Assembly: GCA_033816765.1 (NCBI GenBank)
Contig: CM066296.1
Span: 2,356,001-2,420,000 of the forward strand
DNA length: 64,000 nucleotides
Reading direction: 5' to 3'
Source of the DNA: Nothopassalora personata
Taxonomy: Eukaryota > Ascomycota > Dothideomycetes > Mycosphaerellales > Mycosphaerellaceae
Numbering within the stretch: the stretch's first letter is position 1; each line of letters starts with the position of its first letter. Below the pieces are notes generated by a model. That model did no database searches. It worked only from the letters and a program-made list of their open reading frames with translations, and was not told the DNA's origin. Position numbers and translations under genes: made by a program. Shown here one piece after another: positions 1 to 11,329 of this stretch.

Positions 1-1750
1 AGAGAAGACCTAAAAGACTTGCCCTTATATCTATTAATATATGTGGTCTACTACTAACATTAAGGCTAGGGTTTAAATACTAGCTTAAGATTGTTAACAA
101 CTTCTCTAGAAAAAAGTGGACCTATCCTCTTAAGAAAAGAGAAGATGCTCTAGTTGCTCTCTAGAACTAGAAGATTAAGGTAGAGAGGAAATTATCAGCA
201 TAGTTAAAAGCAGTTAGGCTTAATAATGTAAGGGAACTTATTACATTAGTTAAGCAGTAGGAGAAGGATTTGGGAATTAGGCTAGAGCATACTAAGGCAT
301 ACAACTCGCTCTAAAATAGACTAGTTAAAAGGTCAATACAAACCTTAGAAGACTCTATAAGGGCAATGCTTAAAGAGGCTAAGATGCTAATTAAATTCTA
401 GCCTAAAGCACTAGAAGCCTAAACCTACATAAGGAACAAACTACTAAATGGTCTAGACTATAATAGGTTCAAGGTTTCACTAGATGAAGCCTTTAATAGT
501 ATTAAGCCAACTATTAACTATTTAAAGGTTTAGGGATGCAAAGCTATTGTCTACATAGACATAAGATCCTAGCCTCAATAGGCAAGAAGTAATAAACTAA
601 TGAATAGAGGTAAAGAAGTAGTGTTTGTTAGATACGTTAAAAACATAGCTAAGGCCTAGCTCTTTTAGGAACTAGACATAAAAGCTATAAAACAACACAT
701 ATATACAGACTTCTTTAAGGACTAACCTAGAGGTAATATAGATCTCAATGTTACAAAATTGAATCTATTAAGCAATATACTAGCTAGGAGACCCTTAGGG
801 AGGCTAAGGAAGGACATATCCTTAGAGTAACCTATTCACTATTCAATTATTTAGTAGAGTAGCCTAGTAATAGCCTAGCTAAGAAAGCTGTTTATGCAAC
901 TTCCCCAGCCTCTAAAGAATATAGGGGAATTTTAGAAAATCGATAAGCCAATTAAGATAAGCTTACTAGATCTCTAGGAAAAGAATGTTACTAGGACACA
1001 AGTAACTACTCTTAGATTATCCCTTAGTAAGAGGAGGGCTAACTATAATGTTAAGGGCTATAAATGGAAATAGAAAGCCCTAAGATCTATAGTCCCTATA
1101 CCTAAACTAGCTACTAAAGTAGGAGAAGCAATAGACCTCTTAGAGAACCTTGCTGCTTACTACTAAGCTTTCTTTATAGCTATGCAATTAGTAGATGATT
1201 TAGTACTATAGGATAGTGAATTCCTAGAAGAAGTTAAGGAGATAGCCTTTATAGCAACTATAGAAGTTATTACATACAAGTAAGAGATCCCAATTCTAAA
1301 GTCCTATAAGGATGCTGTAAATAACAAGAAATAGGGACACCTTTAGAAGGAAGCAATCTAGAAGGAGCTAGATGCTCTATAGAGTAACAACACCTAGGAG
1401 AATGCTGTTCTACTAAAAGGAGTAAACTTAGTTACGTTAAGATAGGTCTTTAATGTTAAAAGAAGCATTAGTAGAGCTATTAAAAAGTTTAAGGCTAGGC
1501 TAGTTATAAGGGGCTTTTCATAGAAGTTTAGTATTAACTTTATAGAGACATTTACGCCTATAGTTAGATAGGACACCCTTAGGGTGTTTATAGCTATTAT
1601 ATGCAAGAAGGATCTCTATCTTCACTAAGTAGATGTAAATAATACGTTTATAGAAAGCACCCTCTATAAAGATATCTTTATGTTACTACTACTAGGAGTT
1701 AAGCTTCTACTAAACATAGTGTTTAAGATCCTTAAAAGCTTATTGATTGA
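1..1750 (+). mobile_element. Degenerate Ty1/Copia retrotransposon (integrase end and RT), truncated by window edge
   Basis: The + strand reads as a Copia polyprotein full of stops. Around 385-450 the frame gives the integrase C-terminal signature (IKFW-x-KALEA followed by TYIRN-x-L). From about 1,500 to 1,690 it gives the reverse transcriptase start: KARLVIRGFS, then FIETFTPIVR, DTLRVFIAII and VDVNNTFIESTLYKDIFM. In-frame stops are TAG or TAA where Copia proteins usually carry Gln, as expected of RIP. The 5' part lies outside the window, and the RT stops before its catalytic YVDD region, so the element is truncated on both sides. No LTR could be recognised. It cannot encode a working protein. 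Confidence 0.85.
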
Positions 1751-1759
1751 TTATTCCAT

Positions 1760-2455
1760 TAACGTGCTATTTGAGTCAAAGACTATGCAACACGGGTCTC
1801 GAGAACGAGACCAAAATTTGAGAGAAGGAGAAAAGCCCCGTCGTACCCCGGACGTAAAAACTCCTTAAAAGATGCGAGCAACGCTCGCTATTCGAACCGT
1901 AAATCGAATATATTGCGGCGTAGTACGCGCGTACCCGGTAGTCGTGTCTTGTCGAGAATTGCGGTTTGTCGCCTTGCCCCGGGCGAGACAAGTTTTGCGC
2001 CCGTGTCTCGTTCTTGTTTTAAAAAGCCAAGCCGGCCGTACCCGTACGCACCGAGCAAAATCCCAAGAAACACCCGTTGCCTCTGTTTCAATCCAGTCGC
2101 GTTCTCCGGTCTCGAGTGTAGCTCCTCGGTCGCAGTGGCCTCGCTGTCGTCCCCCCCCTCGGCCTCTCTTGGTTCCAGCCGTGCAGTATACGTGGTTTGC
2201 GCCCCTAAACGCCTCTCTTGGTTCCAGCCGGCAGTTTACGTGGTTTGCCGGGACGACAGGTAGACAGCGCCTTCGTTGTTCGAGCGACGTGTACGCTATG
2301 TACGTCGCTTTCCCTTCTCGCAGTTCCGGAGTTCTTGTTTGTAGATTTTGAGCGTATCTCGTTCGTTCGGTTCGTCCGACCTGTCTTTTCTTGTTTCGAG
2401 TCGAGTAGGCTTGTATTTTTCGAGAGAGAGAGTCTTAGTTTCTCTTCGTCGTAAC
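1760..2455. other. Non-RIPed island between two RIPed elements
   Basis: In contrast to both sides, this segment keeps many CpA and TpG dinucleotides and is rich in C, G and T. It holds short open frames with no recognisable product and a 49-bp direct repeat (2,162-2,248). It may be the promoter/5' region of the coiled-coil relic that starts at about 2,456, or a single-copy stretch that escaped RIP. No function can be assigned. Confidence 0.5.
2162..2248 (+). repeat. Two-copy direct repeat, 49-bp period
   Basis: GCCTCTCTTGGTTCCAGCCG begins at 2,162 and again at 2,211. Both copies end in ACGTGGTTTGC, with few differences between. Each copy is about 38 bp and they are separated by 10-11 bp. Confidence 0.85.
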
Positions 2456-2890
2456 GAAGATACTTACGTCGTCCGCCGCGTGAAGGCGCTCTCTATAGGA
2501 CGACCCTAGGAGTCTCTAGACAAGACCCGGGAGGAGTACCGGAAAAAGGTCGAAAAGGATAAGGAAGAGCTTACGGAGATCTTAGCACGGTTAATGCGGG
2601 ACAAGGCAATACTTCGCTAAGCGGAGGAGCGCACGCGTAAGAAGGCGCAGTGTCTAGAGGCCGAAATAGAGGCCTCTAGAGAGATTAAGGACGTCGACTA
2701 TCCTACTACCGATACGACTATTAACCTCTCTCCTACTGTATAGTCCTCGATCGACTTTGTTAATAACGCGGTCGATTTCTCTATCCCTTCTAGTTCTACT
2801 AGATAGCCCGTAAATGACTAGGCGGTGCTTTCCGGAGCGGAGCCTTAGGGCGAGTCCCCTAGTCGCTCGTCGGCCGTAAGATCGATTGTC
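2456..2890 (+). pseudogene. RIP-broken coiled-coil ORF beside the Gypsy element
   Basis: Starting near 2,456 one + frame stays coding-like for about 145 codons. It is interrupted only by TAG/TAA at about six positions that would be Gln codons before C-to-T change. The first 80 codons are strongly charged (Lys, Glu, Arg, Ala, Leu) and would form a coiled coil; the rest is Ser/Thr/Asp-rich. Coiled-coil proteins of this kind are often seen next to Gypsy elements in fungal genomes (from memory of the pattern, not checked). The minus strand is also fairly open here, so the coding strand is not certain. The frame runs into the antisense of the Gypsy chromodomain at about 2,930. Confidence 0.4.
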
Positions 2891-2929
2891 GTTAGTTATC
2901 TCGGCGGACCTATTTTTAGTATTGTCGGA

Positions 2930-5900
2930 TCTTTTACTAACAGTTTTATAGGTTCTATTTTGGTTCCTAGGTATTTTCTAATTCGTCGTATCCTTTCCAC
3001 TTAATAAGGTATCGCTAACCTTTCTTACCTAGGATTTTTTCGACTTTAAATTCGTTTTCTACTTCCGGTTCGAAATAGAAGCTCTCCTAGTAGGGTGTTT
3101 CGGCGTCTACGGGTTCCAACTTAGAGATATAGAAGACTAGGTGGAGTTTTGCGTCTAGTAGTAGTCGTAGGCGGTAGTTAACTAGTCCTATGACTTTATC
3201 GATGAAAAATGGTCCGACCTTAACGTGATCTAGTTTCTTAGTCTATCTTCTTATTCTCAAGTTTTTTATAAGGAGATAGACCTTATCCCCCTCTTTTAGT
3301 AGAGGTGCCATTTTTCTCGTGTCCTACCGTTGTTAAGACAGTTTTTATTATGCATCTTCGATCGCCTTACGTGTTTCTTTATGCACTTCCTTAAGAGTAT
3401 CCGTCGTCACGATTGCTCTTTCGGCTTATGGGTAAGATCTAGGTGTTCTAAATAGGTTAGGATCTTTACTAAAGTTTGCATAAAATAGTGTCGTTAAAGT
3501 TGTCTCTAATTTGTAGTTGTTTAGTGTAATCTACGCTATTGGCAGTAATAAGACCTAGTTATCTTATGCATAATTGATGTAGTGTCGTAGGTATTGTTCT
3601 AGCGTTTAATTTATCCTTTCGGTTTGTCCGTCTATTTCCGGATAATATGCTATTAACAGCTTATGTTTAATTCCGATCGTTCCTATAAGCGTCTTCTAGT
3701 AGTTCGATGTAAATAGCTTGTCTCTGTCCGTTATAAACGCTTAAGGGAATCCGTAGTATCGGATAAGTCTATCTAGTACGAGGTATCCGAGCTGCTCTAC
3801 ATTGTATGTCTCTAATGTAGGAATGAAGTGTACGTATTTTGTAAGTCTATTAACTATAACTAGTATTATATCGTATAGTTGTTTCGTAACTTGATCTCTT
3901 AACGGTAGGAGTTTCGTAATAAAGTCTATTATAACTTCGTCCTATGGTTTCGTCGGTAGTGTCCTAAACTGTAGGTAACCGTATTTTACATGTCTCGTAG
4001 CCTTGTTTCGTTAGTAGTGTACGCATTGTTTAATGTAGCGTGACACCTTAAGTCTTATCTATAGAAATGAGAAACTGCGTTGTATTAGGTCTATTGTCTT
4101 TAAAGTTCCGGGGTGTCTATAAGTTAGTCCGTCGTAATGTTATCGTATGCATTCTTCTTCTCGATTCTTTAGTACCTAGTATTTTCCTTACGATATAGGG
4201 AATTGTTCGTCCCTATCGCCTAATATCCGTACGATGTTATTGAATTCTCTTATGTTAGTACTAAGACTTCCGTCGGGGTTCGTCTTTAATATTTTATGTT
4301 GCACTAGTTCTTTTCCTTCTATATAGTCGCTTCTTCGGCTTAGCGCGTCGGCGCGGCCGTTCTCTCGTCCTAGAGTATATTTAATTTCGAACTTATACTG
4401 TCCTAGTAGCTCCGACTAGCGGGCTTGCCTTCGGGTAAGTTCTTTCGTTGTCGTGAAGTACGTAAGATTCTTATAGTTAGAAAGAATCGTTAACTTCGGT
4501 AGGCCCTCGACATATACTCTCTAATGTTACATAGTAGTAACAATGGCTAGAAGCTCTTTATTATAGATGTCGTAGTTCTATTCCGCTATAGTTATTTTCC
4601 GGGAGTAATAGGCTACTAGGTGTCTCTACCCATCGTGTGTCTATGTTAGACATGCGCCTATTGCTATATTAGACGCATCGGTCTCGATGTGGACTTCCTT
4701 ACTACTATCGAATAGTCGAAGCGTAGGGGCTAAAGCGCATTGTTCCTTAAGTTTCTTAAACGCTTTAATCTGTTCCTTTCCCTATTTCTAAGTAACGTCT
4801 TTTCTCGTAAGCATCGTTATTAGTGCTACTATCTTTACGTAGTCCTTAATGAATTTCCGGTTGTAGTTCGCTAGTCTAAGGAATGATTATATATCCTTAA
4901 CTGTCTTTAGTTCTAGCTATTCTCTAATTGACTATGTCTTCGTAGGGTCGATCGTTATCTCTATAGTGCTAATAATGAAGCCTAAGAATTTAACTTCTTT
5001 CTTATAGAATTCGCATTTCTCGGGTGCTGTCTCAAATCCTAAACGTGTAAGTCGTTCGAAGACGTCCTAGACTTATCTTATGTGTTCCTATAGGGATCCT
5101 TTTATGTAGACTAGTATGTCGTCTATGTAGGCGATAACGTATACGTCGAGTAGGTCTCTAAGTGTTTTATTAACAAGGTCCTAGTAGGATGCGGGTACGT
5201 TAGTTAATCCTATTAGCATAACTAAGAATTCGTAAAGTCCGTATCTTGTTCTGAAAGCGGGTTTCTATTCTTCTCCTTCTACTATTCGTATAGTATAGAA
5301 GGCATCTCGTAGGTTAATCTTCGTGTACTAGTCCGATCTGGTTAATCTGTCTTATGCTTCTTCGATGTTAGGTAGCGGGTATCGGTTCTTAATCGTAATC
5401 TCGTTTAACTTCCTATAGTCTTATACGAGTCGTAACTTCTCGTTTGCTTTTAGAACGAACATACATAGAGTTTCTATACTCGAGGTGGATCTTCTTATCT
5501 ATCCTTTAGCTAGCTTCTCCTTTAGCTATTCTCGTAGGGTCTATAGCTCTTTCTTAGACATTTAATATAGGGGTCCCTATAGAGGCTCTTTCCCTAGCTA
5601 AATGTTAATCTTGTAATCCTATAGGCGGTGCTTAGGTAAGGCAGTTTTACCTCTCTCCTCTTTAAAGAGTCGCGACTACTTACGATATTCCTTAGGAATA
5701 CTCAACTCTAAGATGTTAGTATTCTTCGATAGTACGTTACTTCTATTACTTCTAGTAACTTCGTAACCCGGCGGCCCTACGCTAGTGTCTATCCCGGTCG
5801 AAGGTAGTTCTTCTATCCTTCTAGTCGGCGTAAGCTCGAATACGTTAAGCTATTTCCTTGCCTTATCTACTATCGTCCGCTGTCGATACGTAGGCTAAAT

Positions 5901-8350
5901 GTCGATAACGCAGTCGCATTCCCTAAATATAAGTACTCCTCTTCTTTAGTCGATTACTAGATTGTGCTTTCTTAACTAAGGCATACCTAATACTATGTTA
6001 TAACTAGCTATATTAGTAACATCTAAGGTAATATTCTCGTAGTACTATTAGATAGCTAGTAGCAATAGTATCGTCTCCTATTCTACGCTAGGTAATGATA
6101 ATCCGTTTACCGCGATTAACTCGTAACCTTATTTCTTCTTTAGGGTAGCAAACCCGTTTCTTCTTACGAAAGACTCGGAGATGAAATTCCCCGCTACTCC
6201 TAAGTCGATTATAATACTAATCTTATGTCCGTTAACGATTACTTATGTCTAGAAAACTATGTTTAATGTCGATACGTGAGCCTAAGTGTTATATAACTCC
6301 CTTTAGTCGCTTATTCCTAGGGAGCTAATCCTTTTCCCGAATAGTATATAGTTCGCTATGCTTCGTACCTAGAGGCTTCGGCTAGAACCTGTAGCCCGTT
6401 GCCCTATGTCTATACTTGTAGTCTATTACGTTCCTAGATCTTCTACGATTCTAAGTAGAGAGCCCGTACATGCTATACTACTGTTCGTAGTTCGTTTAAG
6501 ACGAAAGTTCCTACCGGTGTTAGGTATCCGATATCCGTTATTCGGCTTCCTATAGGTAGTCGTTCGATAACCGCTTTAGCTAAGTTCTTAGTATTGTTTA
6601 TGGTTAGGTAGCCCTATACTATGCCCCTTATTGTATCGAGTGTCTTGTTAAATTCGTTAGGGTTTAGGTATCGTTTCCCTAAGAACTTTAGTAGGAATTC
6701 TTCGTGCCTTCGTTAGAGGTAGATAATTAACTTATAGAGTTTCTTTAGCGTATCTACCGTGAATGTATATACTTCGTTTTCGTCGTCGGTGTCGCTCTCT
6801 TCTTCTTCGGATAAGTCCTCACTTAACTCCTCTAGTACGTAATCTTCTTTAATAGTATCTAGTTCGTTCGTTTATTATTCTAGTGCTAGTAACTAGCGTC
6901 CGTTCTATTCTAGATCCTAGTTTTCTTTATTGTCGTTATCGAAGCAAGATTCGTCGATGTCTACTTCTTAGAGCTTGTTTTATCCGTATTAAGCTCCTAT
7001 GGTTCCTACTAGTTGTCGTAGCTAGTACCCTACGCCTAACTTAGCGTTGTAGTAGGTTTAACACGAGTCCTAGTAATAGAATCGCTAGTAAAGGCTTCCG
7101 TAACCGTGTCGAGATTCCTTCTTAACTTTATAGTTAACTCCTCGTACTATTATGCTAAACAATCTAATAGTCTTTAATTGTTAGTTATTTGGTAGTAGTG
7201 TATGTTATTAAATATAGTATCCTCCTCGTCCTTATAAGGGGTCTAGGAGAGGCGTCGCAACCCGGTTACTACCCTTCTCCTCTACTCTCTAGGTATAGTT
7301 AAATTGTCGGGGTCTAATACTACTCCTAGATTTGCCTACCTTTAGTTACATTATATTAAACTGCTCGCGGCGCACTATATTTTTACCGCGGCAATCTCGC
7401 GCTATGTAACCTTCCTTACTATAGGCATAGTATATAAGTTTTCCTTTTCCTTTAAAGGGCTTCCGTAGCCCCTACTCTTATCGATCCTCCGTCCTCGTTA
7501 GGTAACGTCTAGTTCCATTAGCTATGGTCTATAGTAGGGCTAGCTTTGTCGTAAGAATTCTCCCTTCGTAACGTACCCTCCTAAGGGTCTACGATCCGGA
7601 GTGTATCCTACTATACCTCCTACTTTAGAGTCGTGTTTCTTTTCCTAGTGTCGTTCCTAGAGCTAGTTATCGATGTTAATCGACGCCTTTATTAGCTCTT
7701 CGAGGTTAGTGATCCGTCCCCCGTGTCTTATGAACTCGTCCTTAACGGAGTCCTTAAGTCTACGTCGGAACATAGTTATTAACGCCGTCTAGTCCCATCC
7801 GGTAATTTGTCCGTATTCTTCGAATTTAGTGTATACTCTAAAGTAGACGTCTTCTACTTTAGGTGTTGAATGATTCGTATGGCCTATTAGACTTCGTTCG
7901 AGGTTCTAAAGATTGACTTTATCTTTTCTTTAAAAAGGGTGTAGCTCCTAAACATTCCGGTGGGGTCTTGTCGTCCTATACCTTCGAGGTATTCCTTAAG
8001 GTAAGGTTTAATCTAGTTCTACGCACTTCCGCGAAGGTACGTAATAGCGAAGATAGTTCTTTTATCGGCATCGACTAGGTTAAACATAAGATACATATCT
8101 ATCTAGTTGACCTAGTCGTCGAACTTAGCTCTATCTCCGTAGAAGAGGTCTAGCTTAGTAGCCTTAACGTCGTTCTTCCTTAGAGTAGGCTCGTTATCGT
8201 TATTAGACTTATCGTCCCTCGTAGTAGTCTATTGTAGTAGCGCACGGCGGATGCTTCCTACTTCGCTAGGGGCGAGTGTTCCCCTACTAGCGGCTTAAGT
8301 AGCGCTTATCCTAAGGGCGTTTAAAGTGTTATGTCTCGTTCTAGGGCTAG
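2930..8350 (-). mobile_element. RIP-degraded Gypsy chromovirus (gag-protease-RT-RNase H-integrase-chromodomain)
   Basis: Read on the minus strand, all chromovirus domains appear in order. Gag lies at about 8,300-6,900, with a zinc-knuckle remnant at about 7,440-7,385 (YYAYSKEGYIARDC, the CCHC residues partly changed to Tyr). A retropepsin-like stretch is at about 6,290-6,150 (NGHKISIIIDLG, the active DSG changed to DLG). Reverse transcriptase has VYVIAYIDDILVYIK at about 5,150-5,105. RNase H (HIETDASNIAIGACLT) is at about 4,700-4,590. The integrase core at about 4,150-3,480 includes DFITKLLPL, FITDRDKLFTSNYWKTL and PEIDGQTERINQTLEQYLR. The GPFFIDKVIG stretch and a chromodomain (FKVEKILGKKG, then YLIKWKGYDE) are at about 3,250-2,940. 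Stops are almost all TAG/TAA. Order and chromodomain define a chromovirus. LTR ends were not resolved. Confidence 0.9.
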
Positions 8351-8552
8351 TCTTAAAGGAGAGATAAGTTAAGTCACGTGGCGGTATTCTTTAGAGAGGC
8401 TAAAGTAAGCTAAGCAAAGATGAATAATAGGAATAAGAGTTATATTCCAATTAGTAAGATAGTAACATAAGTTGAACGCATTAGAACCATAAGGGTTTCT
8501 AGCGTTCCTAAATATAAAGGAGACATTGCTAGTCTTAGTCTTAATCACTCAA

Positions 8553-8651
8553 TCGCTAGTAAGCGAGTAATCTCGAGTTACTAAGTCGCTAGTGAGCGAG
8601 TGATCTCGAATTACTAAGTCGCTAGTAAGCAAGTAATCTCGTGCGGCGCAC
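8553..8651. repeat. Three 33-bp tandem repeats containing an inverted motif
   Basis: TCGCTAGT(A/G)AGC starts at 8,553, 8,586 and 8,619, an exact 33-bp period. The core TCGCTAGTAAGCGAG is imperfectly self-complementary, so each unit can form a small hairpin. The block lies just upstream of the Gypsy gag on the minus strand, where an LTR or leader is expected, and could belong to that region. Confidence 0.85.
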
Positions 8652-8929
8652 GTGGTTTCTATAGCTAATAGTTAGGCGTGCCGTCGTGGCTCAACCCGGA
8701 CCGTAACAACTAGTATAATAACGCTAAACTAGCGCCGCGGGTTAAAACAGTTAGAGAGATAATAAGTCGAGAATTCGACGTGTACCGATAGTACCTACGA
8801 GAATTGAATAAGGTTAGTAACGGCGGCGTCTACTAGAACATATAGTATTCTCTAAGCTAATAGATTATACGATAAGACCCCGGGCTATAGCTCTTATAAG
8901 TAGCGCTACACCCTTAATACTATACTCGG

Positions 8930-10000
8930 TTCATCTCCTTCCCTAGGCCTACGATTTTTAGCTTTAATAGGGCTTATTAGGGGGGTAATGCAAACGCTAT
9001 AGTGTAGTATACTAGGGTCGACTTAAACCTCGAAATTGAAAACTACTAGACTAGTAACCGGCTTAATATACTATACTCTCTTAACTTAGAGGGCACTAGT
9101 GGGCCGGAGTTTTTACACGGTTTTCATAAGTAAGGGAATGCTATAGAGTTTATCTAGTAGTACCGGATTAACGACTATATAGAAGACGGCCGATTTAAGC
9201 GTTTCTTCTCGGTTAGGGTTTAGAATTACCTAAGCAAGAATAGCATTAGCTAGTTTAGAGAGGACCTAAGCGCTAGGTAAATGCGGGTAACTACTATACG
9301 CGTTCTAATAAGGCAGGCCGTACATAAGAAGACGCTACGTTAGATTAACCCTTACTTTATCGAGATCCGCGACGATAACTATCTTAAACTCTAGAGAAGC
9401 TAGAGCATGCACTAGGTAATAGACCTCTATCGTAACTTTAAGACGCTAAGTAAGAGCGCTATAGGGTTTAAGTATCGACGCCTAGTACCTAGCTATCCTT
9501 TCCCTACGGCCGTATACCTTAGTAGCATTAGCCTTCTATCCGATGCCCTAGCGGGCTTAAAGTCTTAGAACGATAACGAAGTTATCCTTAATGCTAGAAG
9601 GTAGCTTAATGCTACGGTCCGCCTAGACTCGGAGCTCTTCTATAAGAAGATGCATAATTAGCGCGTCCGAGCTATGAAATTAATAGATAAGTAGCTTAGC
9701 TTAGTTACTACTCTCGAGCAGATGTGCTTTATAAGCGAAGGGCGTAATAAGAGCTTCTTCCGTAACTACTATAGGAACTTTACTAGCTAGCTACTTAGGG
9801 ACGCGTCTAGTAAGACTAGTGTTAGCTACGATAACGAGTGGGTCTAGATAAAGGAGTTATATAAGAATAAGTGGAACTAAGTAGTTAGTACGGGTTTATA
9901 GGCTCCTAGTTTCTAGTTAATTTCCGGCTACAGCTATAGCCTATAGGTTTCTAGTTCTAATTCTAGTTATAATTCTAGTTCTAACTCTAGTTAATGCTTC
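8930..10000 (+). pseudogene. RIP-killed single-frame ORF of unknown family (about 350 codons)
   Basis: One + frame runs from about 8,930 to about 10,000 with coherent amino-acid composition. The roughly twenty in-frame stops are all TAG or TAA and none is TGA, as expected if CAG and CAA Gln codons were hit by C-to-T RIP. Recognisable stretches are EGTSGPEFLHGFHK near 9,100, YIEDGRFKRFFSVRV near 9,180, GFKYRRLVPSYPFPTAVYL near 9,470 and EQMCFISEGRNKSFFRNYY near 9,720. It ends in a Ser/Asn-rich tail. The predicted product is Arg/Lys/Asn-rich and helical, compatible with a gag-like or other transposon-encoded protein, but I do not recognise the family. Confidence 0.6.
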
Positions 10001-10998
10001 GGGTACGGGTACTTCTAGTCCTTAGATCTTACTTGTTTCTTATAGTCACTTATCTTCCCTTAACTTACTTTCTAGCTACGCGATAGACTCGTCTTTAGAT
10101 TTATTAGGTTACTAGTACTAACACTTACTTGTCTTATAAATGGCGTTTATACTATTTAACCATCTAACCCGTTCGATTAATGCTAACATAGGTACCTAAT
10201 CCCTCGCTAGTTTCGTAGTATACATTAACGTAGTGCGACGGGCGCGAGTCGCGGATTATTAACGTTACTATTACGGTCTCTATTAAAGAAATCCTTTCGA
10301 CCTTTATAAACTGTCGCTAGTAGGCCCTAGGATTACCTAACATCTTATATGTTAAGCTAAATAGTAGGGTAAGCTACTATGCTACTACTAGACTACCTTA
10401 GCTTATAGCAACTAACTAAGCTACCTATAATGCCTAGGCTCACTGCTTTAGAACCTAAGGACAGGTTCGTAATAGGGGAGGATATATTAACGACTAATAG
10501 GTTATGTTAACCTTAGGTTTAGAGGGAGTCCCTTAGGTCTAACTTGCCCTAATTTCATTTAGGTTTAATTGGACATTTAATTAAGCTAGTAGGACCTAGT
10601 ATAGCTATTAAGATATATACTGCGTAGCTAAGCATTATAAGCGTAGCATTAAGGTAACAATTTAATTTATACCTCGCGAGTAGAGGGCATAGGGGTTTAG
10701 GGTCGCTAATCCTCTTGTTTTATCTAGCTACTGCGCTACTCGTTACGTGATCTAATTTCCCGGTCCCGGGACCGGCAAATACCCCTACTTACGTAAGCAC
10801 CGCTCTATACTACTATAACTCGGACAGGCCTACATAGGGTAGTTAGTAGACATTAGTAGCTAGCTATTACTAAATTCGTATATAATAATAGCGTCTACCC
10901 TACGCTACGTATAAGCCTATTTAAGATAGTATATAGTTAGAGACCTAAGATTGCCCTAATACCTATAGGATCTTAAGGCGAGATCCGGGAAGGGGAGG
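10001..10998. other. RIPed sequence without recognisable coding
   Basis: TpA-rich, CpA/TpG-poor sequence continuing the transposon zone. No frame stays coding-like. A 12-bp perfect palindrome GGTCCCGGGACC occurs near 10,763. It may be the 3' part of the element carrying the unknown ORF. Confidence 0.5.
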
Positions 10999-11003
10999 TA
11001 CTA

Positions 11004-11322
11004 TGTTACGGATCGGTCTGGGGAAGCCCGTAGCCAACCAATCGATGCCAGCAGACCAGCGGATGCACCCGATATGCAGAGTGCTCTCAGTGCTCTCGGG
11101 TGCTCTCTCGAGAGAGCAGAGAGAGCAGAGAGAGCAGGAAAGATCACGCCAAGACACGGCACTATATAGACGACGCTCTTTTGCAAGTAGATAGGAGCCT
11201 CGTGCTCAACTCATTTTAAGTATACACTATATACTGTTTGGAACCACTACCTTCATAACTGATTGAGACATCCCTGCAAAGATCCAAGCCCGAGTTGTGA
11301 TAACGTACAGCGGTTCCTAACA
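11004..11322 (+). mobile_element. Solo LTR, 319 bp, with 5-bp target duplication TACTA
   Basis: The segment begins TGTTA (11,004) and ends TAACA (11,318-11,322), perfect 5-bp inverted ends of the Gypsy LTR type. It is flanked by identical pentamers TACTA at 10,999-11,003 and 11,323-11,327. Unlike its surroundings it keeps CpA and TpG and is not RIPed. It carries an AGAGAGCAG-rich stretch at about 11,110-11,140 and a TATA-like CTATATAGA near 11,160. This is the expected product of recombination between the two LTRs of an element that inserted after, or escaped, RIP. At 319 bp it is shorter than the roughly 400-bp length RIP usually needs. The internal region is gone. Confidence 0.9.
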
Positions 11323-11329
11323 TACTAGT

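Noticed and set aside
11003..11194. Overlapping ORFs of 61-64 codons on both strands
   Set aside because: They lie inside the solo LTR and reflect its AGAGAGCAG-type repeats.
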